Shown here piece after piece: positions 59,418 through 64,000 of a stretch of 64,000 bases of DNA; within the stretch, counting starts at the first letter, position 1, and every line of letters begins with the position of its first letter. The DNA is from Heterobilharzia americana (lineage: Eukaryota > Platyhelminthes > Trematoda > Strigeidida > Schistosomatidae): positions 35,549-99,548 of the forward strand of contig CALYCZ020000358.1 of assembly GCA_944470555.2 (NCBI GenBank), in the 5' to 3' direction. The notes under the pieces are model-generated. The model searched no databases. It was not told the DNA's origin and saw nothing but the letters and a program-made list of their open reading frames with translations. The translations under genes were made by a program, and so were the position numbers.

Positions 59418-59518
59418 GATGCATACTATGTAGAGTACGACCCTTGATTCAATGCCATAAAAACTCAAACTAAGAATGATGCATCCGAGGAGTCTGCCTG
59501 ACTTAGTTTCGCTGTACG

Positions 59519-61277
59519 CTGCCTGCTCAGGAAATTCAGGTCACTGAAATATCTGGGCCCTAGGTCTGAGACAGAACTAAGGTTTGGTAGCTGCTGTCCA
59601 GATACTTCAAATATGAAGTCAGGTTACTGTTACCAATGCAGATCCACCCGCATCTGTGGATGTTGAACTGTAGAAGAGTATTAGCCCACCATGAAGAAAG
59701 CTTTTCTAGTTCATGTCGAATAGCAGTCAAAGTGTCACCGAGCTCATGGCTGTGGCAGGAGTAAACAACTTTTAGGTCTTCGGCATATAGAAAGGCGTCA
59801 CTGGTGGCAAAACACTTGCAAACACTGTTGATGTAGATGAAGAACGAAAGAGGACAGAGAACGCTACCTAGCACAACTCCACTCCTAATTTTATACGCAG
59901 AATTCACATTGAAGCATACACAGTTATCAAGGAGTTATGCTAACTGTCTTCTATAAAGCTAAGTCAAATGAGGTGAAGTACTGGAGAAGTTTGTTTGCGG
60001 ACACGTCCCACTTTGAGTCACTAGGTCAGTTTATTTCTTACACTTAGTTGTTTGTCCAGATTTTCGCTGCCATTTTCACCATCCAGAAGCCTAAGATCAT
60101 TTATTGTAGTTGGGTTTTCGTACTTGGTTGCATCTAGGCTGTTAGTAACCCGACGAGTTTGCTGTGGAACGTTTTAGAAAGCTGAAAATCAGTATGGGAG
60201 GACCAGCTGAAGGATTCTTTCAATAATTTCTGTTATCTGGTTTGAAGTAGTGTATTCAGTAGGTTGACAATTTTGGCCAAAATTATGCCCAAGGTTTTCT
60301 CTACAAACTTCGGCTGAAAAGAGAAGAAGAAAAGGAAAGCATGAGCAGAAACCGGAGGATGATTTACCACATAGGGCGAAATTGGGAAGAGAGAAGCTTC
60401 TATCTTCTTAGGCACGCTCGAGCTATATGTGCACTTTAATTTATGCATATGAAAATGACTGTTATGATTTTCCTAGGTAAAATTCGTACAAGGTTTTGGA
60501 TGTATCGTGTTTGTTTGTAGACGTGTGGGTAAAACTGACTCTACATCGAGGTGATATATACTTTACTAATGTGTACTTTACTAACTACACAACCCAAGCT
60601 AGTGGAATAGCAGTCAGATGCCCCATGCCATCATGTTAGGGTCCATTAAGGTGAGTGCTTGGGATTGGCGACAGCTTTAATTTATACGTTTAGGGGTCCT
60701 AGTATGCTTTCATTAGCCCAGAACATATTTGTAGTGACCGAAGGAGTGATGGAGCTTACTAAGTGAGGAGCGAAGTACAGAATGAATCTGCAGCCCGTAT
60801 CTCCTCAAGAAGTCTATTGCAGATGTGAGAGAACTTATTGAGGAAGAAATCACCTCACACTGGTCTTACAACACTCAGTTTTAGCTAATTGTTTGTGATT
60901 ACTTATATTGTAAATAGATGTCACAAGCATTTCAATTCCTAGACCGCATGAGTGCATTTGCTCACAAAGTAGCTTATAATAAAGTATAAGATTCATTCTA
61001 AGTCGCCTCTTCTAGAGGGGTTCTGGTCCTAGCATGCTGCGTCCAGAGATGTAGTCAAGGTTGCGGTCAGCTTCTAGTGTTCTTAGTGCAAAGTGGTGTT
61101 GTACTCCTCCGATTTTTAGTTTGCCGTCTATTCGAAAGCTGCTTATGACAAATGAACAGTATTCTAGAATTGGACAGATGCATACTCTGTAGAGTACGAC
61201 CCTTGATTCAATGCCATAAAAACTCAAACTAAGAATGATGCATCCGAGGAGTCTGCCTGACTTAGTTTCGCTGTACG
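59519..61277 (-). repeat. Array unit 5
   Basis: Carries CTGTGGATG (units 1-4 have CTGTTGATG), a unique one-base deletion in TCAGGTTACTG, and a 6-bp insertion giving ACTCAAACTAAG near its far end. The partial unit before it (59418-59518) also has this insertion. Confidence 0.9.
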
Positions 61278-63031
61278 CTGCCTGCTCAGGAAATTCAGGT
61301 CACTGAAATATCTGGGCCCTAGGTCTGAGACAGAACTAAGGTTTGGTAGCTGCTGTCCAGATACTTCAAATATGAAGTCAGGGTTACTGTTACCAATGCA
61401 GATCCACCCGCATCTGTGGATGTTGAACTGTAGAAGAGTATTAGCCCACCATGAAGAAAGCTTTTCTAGTTCATGTCGAATAGCAGTCAAAGTGTCACCG
61501 AGCTCATGGCTGTGGCAGGAGTAAACAACTTTTAGGTCTTCGGCATATAGAAAGGCGTCACTGGTGGCAAAACAGTTGCAAACACTGTTGATGTAGATGA
61601 AGAACGAAAGAGGACAGAGAACGCTACCTAGCACAACTCCACTCCTAATTTTATACGCAGAATTCACATTGAAGCATACACAGTTATCAAGGAGTTATGC
61701 TAACTGTCTTCTATAAAGCTAAGTCAAATGAGGTGAAGTACTGGAGAAGTTTGTTTGCGGACACGTCCCACTTTGAGTCACTAGGTCAGTTTATTTCTTA
61801 CACTTAGTTGTTTGTCCAGATTTTCGCTGCCATTTTCACCATCCAGAAGCCTAAGATCATTTATTGTAGTTGGGTTTTCGTACTTGGTTGCATCTAGGCT
61901 GTTAGTAACCCGACGAGTTTGCTGTGGAACGTTTTAGAAAGCTGAAAATCAGTATGGGAGGACCAGCTGAAGGATTCTTTCAATAATTTCTGTTATCTGG
62001 TTTGAAGTAGTGTATTCAGTAGGTTGACAATTTTGGCCAAAATTATGCCCAAGGTTTTCTCTACAAACTTCGGCTGAAAAGAGAAGAAGAAAAGGAAAGC
62101 ATGAGCAGAAACCGGAGGATGATTTACCACATAGGGCGAAATTGGGAAGAGAGAAGCTTCTATCTTCTTAGGCACGCTCGAGCTATATGTGCACTTTAAT
62201 TTATGCATATGAAAATGACTGTTATGATTTTCCTAGGTAAAATTCGTACAAGGTTTTGGATGTATCGTGTTTGTTTGTAGACGTGTGGGTAAAACTGACT
62301 CTACATCGAGGTGATATATACTTTACTAATGTGTACTTTACTAACTACACAACCCAAGCTAGTGGAATAGCAGTCAGATGCCCCATGCCATCATGTTAGG
62401 GTCCATTAAGGTGAGTGCTTGGGATTGGCGACAGCTTTAATTTATACGTTTAGGGGTCCTAGTATGCTTTCATTAGCCCAGAACATATTTGTAGTGACCG
62501 AAGGAGTGATGGAGCTTACTAAGTGAGGAGCGAAGTACAGAATGAATCTGCAGCCCGTATCTCCTCAAGAAGTCTATTGCAGATGTGAGAGAACTTATTG
62601 AGGAAGAAATCACCTCACACTGGTCTTACAACACTCAGTTTTAGCTAATTGTTTGTGATTACTTATATTGTAAATAGATGTCACAAGCATTTCAATTCCT
62701 AGACCGCATGAGTGCATTTGCTCACAAAGTAGCTTATAATAAAGTATAAGATTCATTCTAAGTCGCCTCTTCTAGAGGGGTTCTGGTCCTAGCATGCTGC
62801 GTCCAGAGATGTAGTCAAGGTTGCGGTCAGCTTCTAGTGTTCTTAGTGCAAAGTGGTGTTGTACTCCTCCGATTTTTAGTTTGCCGTCTATTCGAAAGCT
62901 GCTTATGACAAATGAACAGTATTCTAGAATTGGACAGATGCATACTCTGTAGAGTACGACCCTTGATTCAATGCCATAAAAACTAAGAATGATGCATCCG
63001 AGGAGTCTGCCTGACTTAGTTTCGCTGTACG
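61278..63031 (-). repeat. Array unit 6
   Basis: CTGTGGATG and CTTAGGCACG variants; no 6-bp insertion at its far end. Confidence 0.9.
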
Positions 63032-64000
63032 CTGCCTGCTCAGGAAATTCAGGTCACTGAAATATCTGGGCCCTAGGTCTGAGACAGAACTAAGGTTTGG
63101 TAGCTGCTGTCCAGATACTTCAAATATGAAGTCAGGGTTACTGTTACCAATGCAGATCCACCCGCATCTGTGGATGTTGAACTGTAGAAGAGTATTAGCC
63201 CACCATGAAGAAAGCTTTTCTAGTTCATGTCGAATAGCAGTCAAAGTGTCACCGAGCTCATGGCTGTGGCAGGAGTAAACAACTTTTAGGTCTTCGGCAT
63301 ATAGAAAGGCGTCACTGGTGGCAAAACAGTTGCAAACACTGTTGATGTAGATGAAGAACGAAAGAGGACAGAGAACGCTACCTAGCACAACTCCACTCCT
63401 AATTTTATACGCAGAATTCACATTGAAGCATACACAGTTATCAAGGAGTTATGCTAACTGTCTTCTATAAAGCTAAGTCAAATGAGGTGAAGTACTGGAG
63501 AAGTTTGTTTGCGGACACGTCCCACTTTGAGTCACTAGGTCAGTTTATTTCTTACACTTAGTTGTTTGTCCAGATTTTCGCTGCCATTTTCACCATCCAG
63601 AAGCCTAAGATCATTTATTGTAGTTGGGTTTTCGTACTTGGTTGCATCTAGGCTGTTAGTAACCCGACGAGTTTGCTGTGGAACGTTTTAGAAAGCTGAA
63701 AATCAGTATGGGAGGACCAGCTGAAGGATTCTTTCAATAATTTCTGTTATCTGGTTTGAAGTAGTGTATTCAGTAGGTTGACAATTTTGGCCAAAATTAT
63801 GCCCAAGGTTTTCTCTACAAACTTCGGCTGAAAAGAGAAGAAGAAAAGGAAAGCATGAGCAGAAACCGGAGGATGATTTACCACATAGGGCGAAATTGGG
63901 AAGAGAGAAGCTTCTATCTTCTTAGGGACGCTCGAGCTATATGTGCACTTTAATTTATGCATATGAAAATGACTGTTATGATTTTCCTAGGTAAAAATTC
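63032..64000 (-). repeat. Array unit 7, cut by the window end
   Basis: CTGTGGATG variant with CTTAGGGACG, as in units 1-2. Confidence 0.9.

Larger units (their letters stand above)
47875..64000 (-). repeat. Tandem array of a 1754-bp RT-derived unit
   Basis: The string CTGCCTGCTCAGG recurs at 47875, 49629, 51383, 53137, 59519, 61278 and 63032. Spacing is 1754 bp except 59519-61278 (1759), which carries a 6-bp insertion near the unit end and one deleted base. The unit encodes, on the minus strand, broken CR1/Jockey-like RT. All copies share the same lesions. The array runs off the window end; the 53137 unit is interrupted by an LTR element. The phase chosen here is arbitrary. Confidence 0.95.

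Noticed and set aside
47875..64000. CRISPR-like or bacterial repeat system
   Set aside because: Units are 1.75 kb, contiguous, and contain retroelement coding sequence; there are no short repeats with unique spacers and no prokaryotic genes.

Overview
Organism. The window is eukaryotic, repeat-rich DNA from a flatworm, almost certainly a blood fluke (Schistosoma). This rests on the mix of elements: RTE-type retrotransposon remnants, Penelope-like elements (PLEs) with GIY-YIG endonuclease tails, tRNA-like SINEs carrying hammerhead ribozymes (as in the schistosome Sm-alpha family), and a CsRn1/Boudicca-like gypsy element with a CHCC Gag knuckle. There is no bacterial gene organisation. The only host gene I can support is a set of spliced exons resembling cilia- and flagella-associated protein 99 (CFAP99).

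Layout. (1) 1-2731: left flank, two decayed RTE copies. (2) 2732-47873: a giant imperfect palindrome. The left arm (2732-26683) and right arm (26715-47873) are near-identical reverse complements around a 31-bp spacer. Positions pair so that left + right is about 53398 near the centre and about 50597-50606 further out. The shift is caused by about 2.8 kb present only in the left arm (about 17.7-20.5 kb). Each arm carries the same series of dead RTEs, PLE fragments and SINEs, plus CFAP99-like exons near the centre. The left arm has three phase-compatible exons. The right arm has two, because the third lies in the 2.8 kb it lacks. The left arm also holds a 410-bp uninterrupted A tract and a nested 750-bp inverted repeat. 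(3) 47875-64000: a head-to-tail array of a 1754-bp unit derived from an already dead CR1/Jockey-like reverse transcriptase. One unit is split by a 4.6-kb LTR retrotransposon (54800-59417) that lacks an integrase.

How the parts relate. Nothing here is an operon or a working pathway. The main points are structural. The two SINEs at the palindrome centre differ by about 8%, while the arms beside them are almost identical, so the inverted SINE pair probably came first and seeded the palindrome by fold-back or template switching, in the genome or during assembly. The 2.8-kb arm difference is explained by recombination between two direct RTE copies. At least twelve hammerhead-like sites per haploid arm set, in three sequence families, sit in tRNA-like SINEs. 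Several keep the full catalytic core and have a loopless, self-complementary stem III that suggests dimeric ribozymes.

Limits. All identity statements come from reading by eye. Whether the palindrome is a real chromosomal structure or two haplotypes joined head to head by the assembler cannot be decided from this sequence.
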